From NCBI GenBank assembly GCA_029858425.1, contig JAOUFE010000003.1:1-44320 (forward strand): a DNA stretch of 44,320 nucleotides, given 5' to 3'. Of this stretch, positions 1 through 8,747 are shown piece after piece (within the stretch, counting starts at the first letter, position 1; every line of letters begins with the position of its first letter). The translations under genes and the position numbers were made by a program. Source of the DNA: Spirochaetia bacterium. GTDB lineage: Bacteria > Spirochaetota > Leptospiria > Turneriellales > JAOUFE01. A model generated the notes under the pieces. The model did not search any database and was not told the origin of the DNA. It worked only from the letters and a program-made list of their open reading frames with translations.

Positions 1-591
1 GATGAAGTGGATTTTTTACACCTTGATGTCATGGACGGTCATTTTGTTCCGCAGTTATCTTACGGAGAAGCCATTTGTGAAGCCATTTCAAAGGAAACCA
101 GCATCCCCCTTGATGTGCACTTGATGGTTTCTGCGCCTGAAAAAGAAGTTCCAAAATATTTTGCCATGAAGCCTGGTTATATTACATTTCACTACGAAAC
201 CACAAGTTTTCCCATACGACTTTCACAAAGCATTCGAAGTCAGGGAATAAAGGCCGGTCTTGCTGTTAATCCAGTAACTCCGGTTGAAGCCATTTTTGAT
301 TTAATCCCGTATTTTGATATGTTTTTAATTATGAGCATTGAGCCGGGTTTTTACGGGCAGAGTTTCCTGGAAATATCGTACGACAGGATCGAACGCTTTT
401 CAAGAATGCGCCGCAAGTATTGCGAAAAAACCGGAAATGAAGTATTCATTGAGATCGACGGAGGGGTAAATGATCAAAACATTTGTTCCCTGAAGGATGC
501 CGGAACAGATATCTGCGTAGCTGGCTCTTTTGTATTTAAAGGCGGCAACCCTCAAGAAAAAATAAATCTCCTCAAGACAAAATGTCTGTAA
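1..591 (+). CDS. rpe: Ribulose-phosphate 3-epimerase, 5' end cut off by window edge
   Basis: Interconverts ribulose 5-phosphate and xylulose 5-phosphate in the cytosolic pentose phosphate pathway. The reading frame is open from base 1, so the N-terminal 20-25 residues lie outside the window. The visible part opens with the family signature HLDVMDGHFVP, which holds the metal-binding His and Asp. It continues with the HLMV strand, the MSIEPGF(Y)GQ loop (the usual form is MSVNPGFGGQ) and the C-terminal EIDGGV and AGSFVFKG phosphate-binding motifs of this TIM-barrel family. About 197 codons are present against roughly 220 for a whole enzyme, so nothing else is missing. The stop codon overlaps the start of the mqnD frame by 10 bases, which suggests translational coupling. 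The 7..591 GTG is an internal codon, not a start. Confidence 0.9.
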   Translation, partial: DEVDFLHLDVMDGHFVPQLSYGEAICEAISKETSIPLDVHLMVSAPEKEVPKYFAMKPGYITFHYETTSFPIRLSQSIRSQGIKAGLAVNPVTPVEAIFDLIPYFDMFLIMSIEPGFYGQSFLEISYDRIERFSRMRRKYCEKTGNEVFIEIDGGVNDQNICSLKDAGTDICVAGSFVFKGGNPQEKINLLKTKCL

Positions 592-1451
592 TGCAAACAC
601 CAGAACCTCCCCTGACAACAGCCATAAGCCCTTGCCCTAACGATACTTTTGTATTTTATCACTTTTTAAATGATCCGCAAAACAAAGAAAAATATCAGCC
701 GGTATTTCTGGATATTGAAGAACTCAATCTCGGCATGATAAATAAAAAATGGGATATTGTAAAAGCTTCTTTTCCCATGGGGGCGGTTCTGGAAGAGTCT
801 TATGAATTGCTGCCTTCAGGTTCCGCTCTCGGTTATGGCGTTGGTCCAGTTGCGGTATACCGGGATGAAGATATTTTTCAAAAAGATAGATGGATTATCG
901 GCCTCCCGGGAGAGCACACTACCGCTCATTTTTTATGGAATTATTATTTTAAAACAATGAAGGACAAAATTCCCCAAAATATAGAAAAAAAGTATTTGTA
1001 TTTTGGCGCTATTATGGAAAAAACGGCTTCGGGAGATCTTGATATGGGAATAATTATTCATGAAGGACGTTTTGTTTTTAAAAATTTAAAACTGAAGATG
1101 TATCGGGATCTCGGAGAGTTCTGGGAAAAACAAACAGGACTTCCGGCGCCTCTTGGGGGAATTTTTATAAGAAAGGATCTACCTGAAAGTAAAAAGAAAA
1201 TGGCGGCCTCGGATCTTAAAAAGAGCGTTTCTGATGCCATGCAGCAAAAATCTGAAAATAGTGAAATCTACCAACAAAGAATACTGCCGTATATCAAAAA
1301 ATATTCACAGGAACTCCCGGATGATGTTGTTGAAAAGCATATTGAGTACTATGTCAATGCGGATACGGTCGAACTATCGCCGCGCGCCCGTGAAGCAATA
1401 AATCTCATGTTCTCGATTCATAAAGGAATGGAAAAAAATGGACTTAAATAA
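582..1451 (+). CDS. mqnD: 1,4-dihydroxy-6-naphthoate synthase (futalosine menaquinone pathway)
   Basis: Converts cyclic dehypoxanthine futalosine to 1,4-dihydroxy-6-naphthoate, a late ring-forming step of the alternative menaquinone route. The protein has 289 residues, usual for MqnD. Family motifs are ISPCPNDTF near residues 15-23, LPGEHTTAHFL in the first third, GIIIHEGRF in the middle and LGGIFIRKDL after it. The fold is that of periplasmic-binding-protein-like enzymes, but no signal peptide is present, so it is cytosolic. MqnA is a relative, but the SPCPNDTF and IIHEGRF motifs favour MqnD. The gene overlaps rpe by 10 bases and pyrE by 14 bases, so the three are probably one transcript. 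Its presence implies menaquinone-based respiration; the other mqn genes are not in this window. Confidence 0.85.
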   Translation: MSVMQTPEPPLTTAISPCPNDTFVFYHFLNDPQNKEKYQPVFLDIEELNLGMINKKWDIVKASFPMGAVLEESYELLPSGSALGYGVGPVAVYRDEDIFQKDRWIIGLPGEHTTAHFLWNYYFKTMKDKIPQNIEKKYLYFGAIMEKTASGDLDMGIIIHEGRFVFKNLKLKMYRDLGEFWEKQTGLPAPLGGIFIRKDLPESKKKMAASDLKKSVSDAMQQKSENSEIYQQRILPYIKKYSQELPDDVVEKHIEYYVNADTVELSPRAREAINLMFSIHKGMEKNGLK

Positions 1452-2037
1452 TATAGATAAAAAAATAATTCAAATTCGCAAAAACCTGAAAAATATTATT
1501 GTTTCAAGGTCGTATCGGGAAAATCACCGTGAGATGTACACGCTGGCTTCGGGAAAAAAAAGCCCTTACTATTTTGATCTAAAGCAAACATTGCTGCATC
1601 CCCAATTTCTCACAGAAGCGGCAGAGGCATTGTTTTATTTAATGTTGAAAAATCTGCGGCAAATGCCCGCAGCTATTGGCGGCTTAACCATGGGAGCCGA
1701 TCCTCTGATTTATGCCATTTCCATCTTATCGCTGGAGTCTGGAACTTTAATATATCCTTTTGTAATCCGGAAAGAGGCCAAAGATCATGGCAGCAAAAAA
1801 CGCATTGAGGGACTGGTCTCCGAGGTAAATACCGCCGCCAGCATTGTTTTAATTGATGACGTGATAACTACCGGCAGGTCTACTATAAAAGCCCTTTTAG
1901 CTTTGAAAGAAACCGGATATCAGCCAACGGATGCGTTTTGTGTGGTCGACCGCCTCGAGGGCGGAAGGGAAAATCTTGCGCAAGCAGGAATTAGACTACA
2001 CAGCCTGTTTGATTTAAATGATTTTATTTCAAAATAA
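1438..2037 (+). CDS. pyrE: Orotate phosphoribosyltransferase
   Basis: Transfers phosphoribose from PRPP to orotate to give OMP in de novo pyrimidine synthesis. The 199-residue protein has the type I phosphoribosyltransferase fold. The orotate-loop region reads TLASGKKSPYYFDLK (about residues 35-49), close to the usual F.LkSGr.SpyYfd. The PRPP-binding signature VLIDDVITTGRST lies at about residues 137-149. The catalytic-loop RKEAKDHGSKKRIEG carries the expected Arg/Lys/His pattern. The start codon lies 14 bases inside mqnD, so translation is probably coupled. It ends convergently with korB, with about 60 bases between and no clear terminator hairpin there. Confidence 0.88.
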   Translation: MDLNNIDKKIIQIRKNLKNIIVSRSYRENHREMYTLASGKKSPYYFDLKQTLLHPQFLTEAAEALFYLMLKNLRQMPAAIGGLTMGADPLIYAISILSLESGTLIYPFVIRKEAKDHGSKKRIEGLVSEVNTAASIVLIDDVITTGRSTIKALLALKETGYQPTDAFCVVDRLEGGRENLAQAGIRLHSLFDLNDFISK

Positions 2038-2096
2038 GAGCCCAAACGCTTCAACCGTCTGACCCACATTCCTGTGTCGATTGTTCCAGGTATCGT

Positions 2097-2981
2097 TTAT
2101 TTCAGTCTTGGGCGAAACATTTCCAGTATTTTATCTTTTGCTACTGCCTTTGGCTTCAATTCGTTTTGAAGTTCCTTAAGTAAATCCGTATAGCTTGGAC
2201 CCGGGTTTGGATCTTTGTAAAAGATTCCTGTATGCAGTTTATCTCCATATTGATGAGCAATTTCAATAGCCTTAAACTTGTCAGACGGATCATGGTTTAA
2301 TTCTTCCAGATTTACCATAACTTCTTTTTGTCCTTTAATCATATCCCTCTCTTCGCCGTAGGTCACACAGGGCGATTGAATGTTTACAAAGGAAAAGCCC
2401 GGGAATCGTATGGCCTCTTCAAGGATTTTAGTCAATCCTTTCATATCGCCGGGAGTTCCCTGCGCTACAAATTTTGCTCCGTAACTTAAAGTGTATAGGA
2501 GAGGATTTACCGCTTCTTCCATGCTACCATATGTCGTTGAAACTGTTTTTAATCCTTTCCGGGAAGTAGGAGATACCTGGCCTTTGGTTAATCCATAGAT
2601 AAAATTATCCATAACAAGAAATGTAATATCCGGATTTTTGCGGATAATGTGAGGAATGTGACCTCCACCGATTGAAAAACCATCTCCGTCGCCGCTGGCG
2701 ACAATTACAGTTAGATCAGGATTGGCCGTTTTTACTCCCAGGGAAATAGGAAGCGCCCGGCCATGAACCGCGTTAAATCCGTAAGATGTGGCATAACCCG
2801 GAATCCGGCTGGAACATCCAATACCGCTGACAAATGCAAGTTCATGCGGCGGCTTGCCAATTTCAGCAAGCGCTCGATATAGCGCCGTTAATACTCCGAA
2901 GTCGCCGCAACCTGGACACCAGATGGGCTTTAAATCGCTTTTAAAATCTTTTGGAACGAATTGTGCAGTTGCTGTACTCAT
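2097..2981 (-). CDS. korB: 2-oxoacid:ferredoxin oxidoreductase, beta subunit
   Basis: Thiamine-diphosphate subunit of a 2-oxoacid (probably 2-oxoglutarate) : ferredoxin oxidoreductase, which decarboxylates the oxoacid to an acyl-CoA and passes electrons to ferredoxin. In 294 residues it shows the WCPGCGDFG motif near residues 21-29, with two cysteines that help hold a 4Fe-4S cluster. The TPP/Mg motif follows as SGDGDGF at about 97-103 with the partner Asn in MDNFIYGLTKGQ. The start is supported by a CAGGAG ribosome site about 8 bases upstream. It lies 17 bases downstream of korA. The substrate (2-oxoglutarate rather than pyruvate) is inferred from the two-subunit KorAB-type layout, not proved. 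No separate ferredoxin-like delta subunit gene is adjacent. Confidence 0.87.
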   Translation of the reverse strand: MSTATAQFVPKDFKSDLKPIWCPGCGDFGVLTALYRALAEIGKPPHELAFVSGIGCSSRIPGYATSYGFNAVHGRALPISLGVKTANPDLTVIVASGDGDGFSIGGGHIPHIIRKNPDITFLVMDNFIYGLTKGQVSPTSRKGLKTVSTTYGSMEEAVNPLLYTLSYGAKFVAQGTPGDMKGLTKILEEAIRFPGFSFVNIQSPCVTYGEERDMIKGQKEVMVNLEELNHDPSDKFKAIEIAHQYGDKLHTGIFYKDPNPGPSYTDLLKELQNELKPKAVAKDKILEMFRPRLK

Positions 2982-2998
2982 AATATTTCTCCTGTTAA

Positions 2999-4741
2999 TT
3001 ATAGTTCTTTAATTTTCTTTAAAATTTCATGTTCCCCAAAAGGATTGGATCCCGCTTTTGCAAAGGACTTTAGTCCATCTGGAACATTTACAAACATTCG
3101 TATTATATGGTATAATTGACCAAGAACATTTTGTTCTATTACCAGTCCTTTTTTTACCGATTTAAAATAATCCATATATACGGATTCGGCCACAGGAAAT
3201 AGCAATTTGGGAACCAGTAGTTTCACTTTAATTCCTTCGGCCTCTGCAAGATCCCGGGCTTCCATGGCTACTCCTGCAACGGTACCCCAGCTTATCATAC
3301 ACAGCTCGGCATCCGATGGGCCAAAGGTTGAAAACAGGTCTGATCGTTTCTTCAAAGGATCCAGTTTTCTGGTTCTTTTCTCAATCATTTTTGCGTGAAG
3401 TTCTCCGCTGGAAGTTGGCGCCCCGGACTCCGAATGTTCGATACCGGCGGCAAGATAATTTCCATGCAGCATTCCTGGATGAGAAACGGGGCTGATATGA
3501 TTTTCAGTAAACTTGAATCTTTCATAATTCTCCATTTCTGCTTCAGTAGGTAGCTGACGATTAATTATTTTAAAAGCGCTAACATCTATTTCATCAATAA
3601 CTTCTTTTCTCTGGGAAAGCTCCTGATCCGATAAAATGATTACCGGTGTTTGGTAATATTCTGCAATGTTAAACGCTTCTACGGTCGTTGAAAACATATC
3701 GTGAACATCTACTGGAGCAAGTATTGGTCTGACTACATCGCCATGCGCAGAAAATGCCGCTTGAAACAAATCGGCCTGTTCACTTTTTGTGGGGATTCCT
3801 GTTGAGGGGCCGCCCCTTTGAACATTTACAATGACCATGGGAAGTTCGGCCATGGTAGCCAGGCCGAAAATTTCGGATTTTAAAGACATTCCAGGACCGG
3901 ATGTTGCGGTAAGCGCTTTTTTACCAGCAAACGAAGCTCCAATAACCGAGGCAACTCCGGCAATTTCGTCTTCCATTTGAATCATGGAACCGCCGTATTT
4001 CCAGATTTCCCGATTAAGCAGTTGCATAATTTCAGATGATGGGGTAATGGGATAACCGCCAAAAAATTCGCAGCCTGAGAAAATAGCGGCTGCCGCGCAG
4101 ATGTCATTGCCATCGGTCAGCAGCTTTCCCTTTGCTCCGGCTGGAGGCTTGCTTATCGTAATGTCTTTATCAGAAATCGGGTTTTCCTTTGCATATTTAA
4201 CGCCTTCGTAAAAAGCATCCTCATTTCCCTTTAAGACTTCCGGGCCTTTTTTGGTAAATTTATTTCGAATACCGGTAATAATTCCGTCTTCGGCAATTCC
4301 AAACCAGCCTGATATTAATCCCAGAACAACTGTATTTTTTGCGCGATTTGTTTTTGCAGTATTTACGGCCATTTCTTCTATGGGTATGGAAAGTACTTTG
4401 AAGGGCTTTCCTTTAACAGGTATATTTTCCGGCGCAATGCCCGTATTTGAATCGTAAATTACAATGGTTTTTTCTGTTATAGGTAATTCGGCGCCAAACT
4501 TCAGGAAATCTTCCCAGTTTAGAGCAATGGCAACATCCAGATACTCGCCAATACTTCGAACGGGACTTGTTGATACCCGAATTTTCATGGAAGATTCTCC
4601 TCCCCGAATTTGCGGCCCAAAGCTTTTCGTTAATAATGCATGATACCCGTCAATAGCAAGTGCGGTAATAAGCGAATCACCTGCCGAAACAACCCCGTCT
4701 CCGCCGGCTCCAGCCATACCAATGATTAGATTTTTATTCAT
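2999..4741 (-). CDS. korA: 2-oxoacid:ferredoxin oxidoreductase, fused gamma-alpha subunit
   Basis: Partner of the beta subunit and first gene of the pair. The 580 residues contain two fused parts. Residues 1 to about 190 are the gamma domain, starting with GMAGAGGDGVVSAGD and containing SFGPQIRGGESS. Residues from about 205 are the alpha domain, with FFGGYPITPSSEI, the conserved ATSGPG and QRGGPSTGIPTKSEQ motifs, and a C-terminal transketolase-like domain ending in LGQLYHIIR. This gamma-alpha fusion is typical of KorA-type enzymes in aerobes and facultative anaerobes that use a reversed or ferredoxin-linked TCA step. An AGGGGT ribosome site precedes the ATG. The promoter should lie in the 394-base gap shared with galU. 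Confidence 0.87.
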   Translation of the reverse strand: MNKNLIIGMAGAGGDGVVSAGDSLITALAIDGYHALLTKSFGPQIRGGESSMKIRVSTSPVRSIGEYLDVAIALNWEDFLKFGAELPITEKTIVIYDSNTGIAPENIPVKGKPFKVLSIPIEEMAVNTAKTNRAKNTVVLGLISGWFGIAEDGIITGIRNKFTKKGPEVLKGNEDAFYEGVKYAKENPISDKDITISKPPAGAKGKLLTDGNDICAAAAIFSGCEFFGGYPITPSSEIMQLLNREIWKYGGSMIQMEDEIAGVASVIGASFAGKKALTATSGPGMSLKSEIFGLATMAELPMVIVNVQRGGPSTGIPTKSEQADLFQAAFSAHGDVVRPILAPVDVHDMFSTTVEAFNIAEYYQTPVIILSDQELSQRKEVIDEIDVSAFKIINRQLPTEAEMENYERFKFTENHISPVSHPGMLHGNYLAAGIEHSESGAPTSSGELHAKMIEKRTRKLDPLKKRSDLFSTFGPSDAELCMISWGTVAGVAMEARDLAEAEGIKVKLLVPKLLFPVAESVYMDYFKSVKKGLVIEQNVLGQLYHIIRMFVNVPDGLKSFAKAGSNPFGEHEILKKIKEL

Positions 4742-5135
4742 GATGAACCCCTAAAATAATTTTAATGAAGTTTGCATTTTTACACTTCATCTGAAAGTAA
4801 AGCAAATTTTAGTACATATCCTGTCAAGCGGAGCGATTAATGAACATAACGAAACTGTAAAAAATATTTTTATACATTAGGGCATGAATTGCGAAAATTG
4901 TTTCATTCTGGAAGAATTGTGCCCTTTTTTTGTTACAAAATGCGCAAAACCCCGTTTTCCTGCTCAAATATATATACTGGATCAGGAATTCATCTCTGCA
5001 ATTTCCGCTACTCCATTGCGGTTGCTTTTATGCCAAATTTGAGCAATTTTGGATAAATTTTGGATAATTATAAATTGTCGAATCCAATCTGGATTTTTAT
5101 TTTGACAGTCGATCTGCTCAAATCCATGTGGTATC
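4742..5135. other. Intergenic region between divergent korA and galU
   Basis: AT-rich spacer of 394 bases that must hold the promoters of both korA (leftward) and galU (rightward). I see a perfect TTGACA on the minus strand at 4822-4827 and another on the plus strand at 5102-5107, but neither has a good -10 box at 16-18 bases. A small imperfect palindrome (ATGAAGT...ACTTCAT, near 4764-4792) lies in the korA leader and could be an operator. There is a short direct repeat ATTTTGGATAA near 5046-5070. No coding signal on either strand is convincing. Confidence 0.4.
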
Positions 5136-5957
5136 ATGTTATCTACATGTCTATTTCCGGCTGCCGGATATGGTACGCGATTTCTGCCGGCAACCAAGGC
5201 AATACCAAAGGAAATGCTTCCGGTATTAACCAAACCTTTGCTGCAATATGGCGTAGAAGAAGCTCTTGCTGCCGGTTTCCAGAATATGGCCATCGTTACC
5301 GGGAGAGGAAAACGCGCCATTGAAGATCACTTTGACGTAAGTTACGAACTCGAGCATCAAATCAAGAATACAGACAAGGAATACCATCTTACCGAAATTC
5401 GGGAAATTATGGACAAATGCAACTTCATATATACGCGGCAAAATGAAATGAAGGGGCTGGGACATGCTATTTTAACCGGCAGACCTCTCGTGAATCAAAA
5501 GGCTTTTGCTGTTTTGCTTGCTGATGATTTATGTGCCGCAGATGAAGGCGTTTTATCGCAGATGGTAAAAATATATGAAAAATACAATTGCTCGGTAGTG
5601 GCGATTCAGGAAGTGGAAAAAAGTCAGGTAAACAGATATGGAATTATCGCAGGAGAAAAGCTTGACGATCAATGCTATCGGGTAAACAATATGATTGAAA
5701 AACCTTCTCCCGAAGAAGCGCCTTCAAATCTTGCCATAATAGGCCGGTACATTTTAACTTCTGATATTTTCGATTTGCTGGCAGATCAAAAACCGGGTAA
5801 AAATGGGGAAATACAAATCACCGACTCGCTGATGAAGCAGGCGCAGCAGGGTAAAGTCATCGCGTATAAATTTCATGGTCGCCGGTTTGACTGCGGAAAT
5901 CTGGATGGCTTTATGGATGCGTCAAACTTTTTTTATACCCAATTCAAGGAGCGGTAA
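5136..5957 (+). CDS. galU: UTP-glucose-1-phosphate uridylyltransferase
   Basis: Makes UDP-glucose from UTP and glucose 1-phosphate, the precursor for surface polysaccharides and LPS sugars. The 273-residue protein begins almost at once with the nucleotidyltransferase signature PAAGYGTRFLPATKAIPKE (residues 8-26). It continues with LLADDLC (metal-binding Asp) and the NMIEKP substrate loop, and ends with RFDCGNLDGF, the GalU C-terminal motif. The start has only a short leader before the fold and no strong ribosome site, but no better in-frame start exists. It is followed one base later by the aminotransferase gene, so the two are co-transcribed. Confidence 0.9.
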   Translation: MLSTCLFPAAGYGTRFLPATKAIPKEMLPVLTKPLLQYGVEEALAAGFQNMAIVTGRGKRAIEDHFDVSYELEHQIKNTDKEYHLTEIREIMDKCNFIYTRQNEMKGLGHAILTGRPLVNQKAFAVLLADDLCAADEGVLSQMVKIYEKYNCSVVAIQEVEKSQVNRYGIIAGEKLDDQCYRVNNMIEKPSPEEAPSNLAIIGRYILTSDIFDLLADQKPGKNGEIQITDSLMKQAQQGKVIAYKFHGRRFDCGNLDGFMDASNFFYTQFKER

Positions 5958-5958
5958 A

Positions 5959-7056
5959 ATGGTACCATTTATTGACTTAAAATCACAGTATAAGATAATT
6001 CAAAAAAATATCGGGGACGCAATAAAGAAAGTTCTGGACCATGGCCAGTATATCAATGGACCTGAAATTATTCAGCTTGAGGAAATGCTTGCCCGGTATG
6101 TTGGAGCAAAACATTGTATTGTATGTTCCAGCGGTACGGATGCGCTGTTGATGGCGCTCATGGCCATAGAAATAAAACCTGGCGACGAGATTATTACAAC
6201 TCCATTTACTTTTATAGCGACCGCAGAAGTTGTTGCGCTTATTGGCGCGACCCCGGTTTTTGTGGACATTGATTCCAAAACCTACAATATAGATCCTGCT
6301 CTCATTGAAAAAAAAATTACCAAAAGAACCAAAGCCATAATGCCGGTTTCGCTTTACGGGCAATGCGCTGATTTTGATTCTATTAATAAAATTGCGGCGT
6401 CGCATAATATTCCCGTTATTGAAGACGCCGCTCAAAGTTTTGGGGCAGAGTATAATGGCCGAAAATCATGCGCATTGAGTACTATCGGCTGCACCAGTTT
6501 TTTCCCGTCAAAGCCGCTTGGCGCATATGGGGATGGAGGCGCAATATTTACGGATAACGACGACCTCGCAAAACTTTTTAAACAAATCAGGGAACATGGT
6601 CAGGATCGCCGATATAACCATCCGGTGTTGGGGTTAAACGCCAGAATGGATTCCATTCAGGCCGCTGTATTAATTGCCAAAATGAGTATATTCCCCGGTG
6701 AGATTGCCGCCCGAATAAAAATTGGAGAAAACTATTCCAGAAACCTGGGAAATGTGGCTACCACTCCTTTTATCGCAAGAGGAAATTCTTCTGTCTACGC
6801 ACAATACACGATTCTAATTGAAAACCGGGATACGTTTGCCGAAAATCTGAAAGAAAATGGAATTCCAACAGCGGTTCACTACCCCATACCATTGCACCTG
6901 CAACCTGTATTTGCCTACCTGAAAGAAGCCAAAGGGTCTTATCCGGTATCCGAGCGGACAGCAGAACAGGTAATTAGTTTGCCCATGCATCCATATCTTT
7001 CCGGCGAAGATCAAATAAAAATCATAGATTCCGTAAAGCGTGCGTTAAAAAAATAA
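5959..7056 (+). CDS. DegT/DnrJ/EryC1/StrS-family sugar aminotransferase
   Basis: PLP-dependent enzyme that aminates a keto-sugar nucleotide, probably for LPS or another surface glycan. The 365 residues begin MVPFIDLKSQY, the typical family start. CSSGTDAL binds the cofactor phosphate, the Asp of IEDAAQSFGA contacts the pyridine ring, and the Schiff-base Lys lies in FFPSKPLGAYGDGGA. Later motifs (NARMDSIQAAVL, HYPIPLHLQP) match sugar aminotransferases of the WbpE/WecE type. I chose the ATG just after the galU stop because AAGGAGCGG precedes it at good spacing. A longer in-frame reading that starts inside galU is not needed. The exact sugar substrate cannot be told from sequence alone. Confidence 0.87.
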   Translation: MVPFIDLKSQYKIIQKNIGDAIKKVLDHGQYINGPEIIQLEEMLARYVGAKHCIVCSSGTDALLMALMAIEIKPGDEIITTPFTFIATAEVVALIGATPVFVDIDSKTYNIDPALIEKKITKRTKAIMPVSLYGQCADFDSINKIAASHNIPVIEDAAQSFGAEYNGRKSCALSTIGCTSFFPSKPLGAYGDGGAIFTDNDDLAKLFKQIREHGQDRRYNHPVLGLNARMDSIQAAVLIAKMSIFPGEIAARIKIGENYSRNLGNVATTPFIARGNSSVYAQYTILIENRDTFAENLKENGIPTAVHYPIPLHLQPVFAYLKEAKGSYPVSERTAEQVISLPMHPYLSGEDQIKIIDSVKRALKK

Positions 7057-7077
7057 TAATTTCTTGAGGAGATGAAT

Positions 7078-8445
7078 ATGACCAATATTGTTCTATGCGG
7101 CGGAAGCGGTACGCGCTTATGGCCGCTCAGTCGAAAACTCCTTCCCAAGCAATTTGTAAAAATATTTGACAACAAATCTCTATTCCAGATGACTCTGGAA
7201 AGAAACCAAAATCATGCAAAAAAATTTTTAATCGTTACCAATGCTGAACAATACTTTCTTGCGCAGGACCAGGCGCTTGCACAGGGATGTACTGCTATTG
7301 ATATCATTCTGGAGCCAGTTGGAAGAAATACGGCGCCAGCTATTGCGTTGGCATGTCTGGATATTAATCCGGAAGAAATTGTATTGGTTACTCCCTCCGA
7401 TCACTTGATAAAGAACGCAAAGGATTACGAGGCCTCGGTGGCATCAGCCGTAGAATTTGCAAAGGAAAATTATCTGGTTACATTTGGCATTCTTCCTGTT
7501 TTACCAGAGACTGGATATGGTTATATTCATTTTAACAATAATGATGTTATTGCCTTTAAGGAAAAACCCGACAGGAAAACTGCGGAGGAATACATTGACC
7601 GGGGCGATTATTACTGGAACAGCGGAATGTTTTGCTTTAAAGCCGGAGTATATCTGGATGAGTTAAAAAAACATGCGCCGGAAATTTACGAGGCATCTTT
7701 GTATGCATTCAGACAAAGTCAAAAAGATGGAGAAAGGCGAATTCGGTTGCAAGATATGGAAAAAATACCCTCCAATAGTATCGATTATGCGGTAATGGAA
7801 AAAAGCAGCAAAGTTAAGGTGGTGCCCTGCAATGCCGGCTGGAGCGATGTTGGGAGCTTTGACAGTTTGCATGAAGATATGGAGAAAAATGAAAACCATA
7901 ACGCAGGCGAAAAAGAACTCATAAATATTAACTCTTCCGGAAATCTGGTTATGGCTCAGGGGAAAATGGTGGCTCTTGTAGATATTGAAAACCTGCACAT
8001 TATAGATACTCCGGATGCTCTTCTGGTATGCAAAATGGGAAGCGGTCAGAAAGTAAAAAACGTGGTGGAAGTATTAAACCAGAAGAAACTCCAGATATCG
8101 GACACACATGTAACTATCTACAGACCCTGGGGTTCATTTACGGTTCTTGAAGAAGGTCCTGCTTACAAAATCAAAAGCATTATTGTAAACCCCGGAAAAA
8201 GGCTCAGCCTGCAAAAACACGAACATCGCAACGAGCACTGGGTTGTTGTAAATGGAACAGCAACCGTAACCATCGATTCTGAAATAAAAACCCTGCAGCC
8301 CAATGAATCCACATATATTCCAAAGAACGTGCTGCATCGTCTTGAAAACAAGGGAGAATCCAGTCTTGTTATTATTGAAGTTCAGGCAGGAGATTATCTT
8401 GGCGAAGACGATATCATCAGGGTGCAGGACGATTTCAAACGGTAA
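7078..8445 (+). CDS. manC: Mannose-1-phosphate guanylyltransferase / mannose-6-phosphate isomerase
   Basis: Bifunctional enzyme of GDP-mannose synthesis for surface polysaccharide. The N-terminal two thirds are a nucleotidyltransferase with LCGGSGTRLWPLSR directly after the start, TPSDHLI in the middle and the FKEKPD loop. The last 110 residues are a type II phosphomannose isomerase cupin with RPWGSF, LSLQKHEHRNEHWVVVNG (metal-binding His residues) and STYIPKNVLHRLEN. The total of about 455 residues is normal for ManC/AlgA/CpsB proteins. There are ATGs at 7072 and 7078. The AGGAG at 7067-7071 abuts the first but stands 6 bases before the second, so I use the second. It closes the galU-aminotransferase-manC run. 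Confidence 0.9.
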   Translation: MTNIVLCGGSGTRLWPLSRKLLPKQFVKIFDNKSLFQMTLERNQNHAKKFLIVTNAEQYFLAQDQALAQGCTAIDIILEPVGRNTAPAIALACLDINPEEIVLVTPSDHLIKNAKDYEASVASAVEFAKENYLVTFGILPVLPETGYGYIHFNNNDVIAFKEKPDRKTAEEYIDRGDYYWNSGMFCFKAGVYLDELKKHAPEIYEASLYAFRQSQKDGERRIRLQDMEKIPSNSIDYAVMEKSSKVKVVPCNAGWSDVGSFDSLHEDMEKNENHNAGEKELININSSGNLVMAQGKMVALVDIENLHIIDTPDALLVCKMGSGQKVKNVVEVLNQKKLQISDTHVTIYRPWGSFTVLEEGPAYKIKSIIVNPGKRLSLQKHEHRNEHWVVVNGTATVTIDSEIKTLQPNESTYIPKNVLHRLENKGESSLVIIEVQAGDYLGEDDIIRVQDDFKR

Positions 8446-8747
8446 ACCCCGGAGCAGGCTTCCCCATTTTTTTCTTGACATTTCACTTTTTTTCCGCTTT
8501 TGCGCAGGATTTTTGAGCGCGTTGACCGTCCGTATCCCGAATAAGATGTTGGGGTTATCTAAAAAGTCGGCAATGAACCACAGAGGCAGTAGAACACGGA
8601 GATTTTGACGAACTAACGCCTCAAAAAGCATTTTTTTCGCATTTTCTCCGTGCGCCCGTGTCCTCCGTGGTGATATTTTTTTCTTTTTAGACATCCCCGC
8701 GCATTCCCCGATTGCCAAACCCGGGGAAAAATCACTCTGCCTGTAAT
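8446..8747. other. Intergenic region between convergent manC and radC
   Basis: Holds no convincing gene. About half of it is a palindromic repeat element listed separately (8551-8698). The first 100 bases after manC are T-rich and may end its transcript, but I cannot draw a good stem for a terminator. Confidence 0.5.
8551..8698. repeat. Interspersed palindromic repeat element, 148 bp
   Basis: The outer ends are inverted copies of each other (GGGGTTATCTAAAAAG at 8551-8566 and CTTTTTAGACATCCCC at 8683-8698, 14 of 16 paired). Inside them a second imperfect inverted repeat joins 8577-8601 and 8646-8671, built on ACCACaGAGG...CACGGAG. The right end (8667-8698) recurs inverted at 25024-25054 with a single length difference in the A run. 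It resembles a non-autonomous mobile or REP-like element; no coding capacity. Confidence 0.65.

Noticed and set aside
5102-5137. Promoter TTGACA...TATCAT before galU
   Set aside because: The spacing is 24 bases and the supposed -10 box overlaps the start codon.
4982-5465. Overlapping minus-strand and plus-strand frames around the galU start
   Set aside because: They lie in other frames of galU and its leader, with no family match and no ribosome site.
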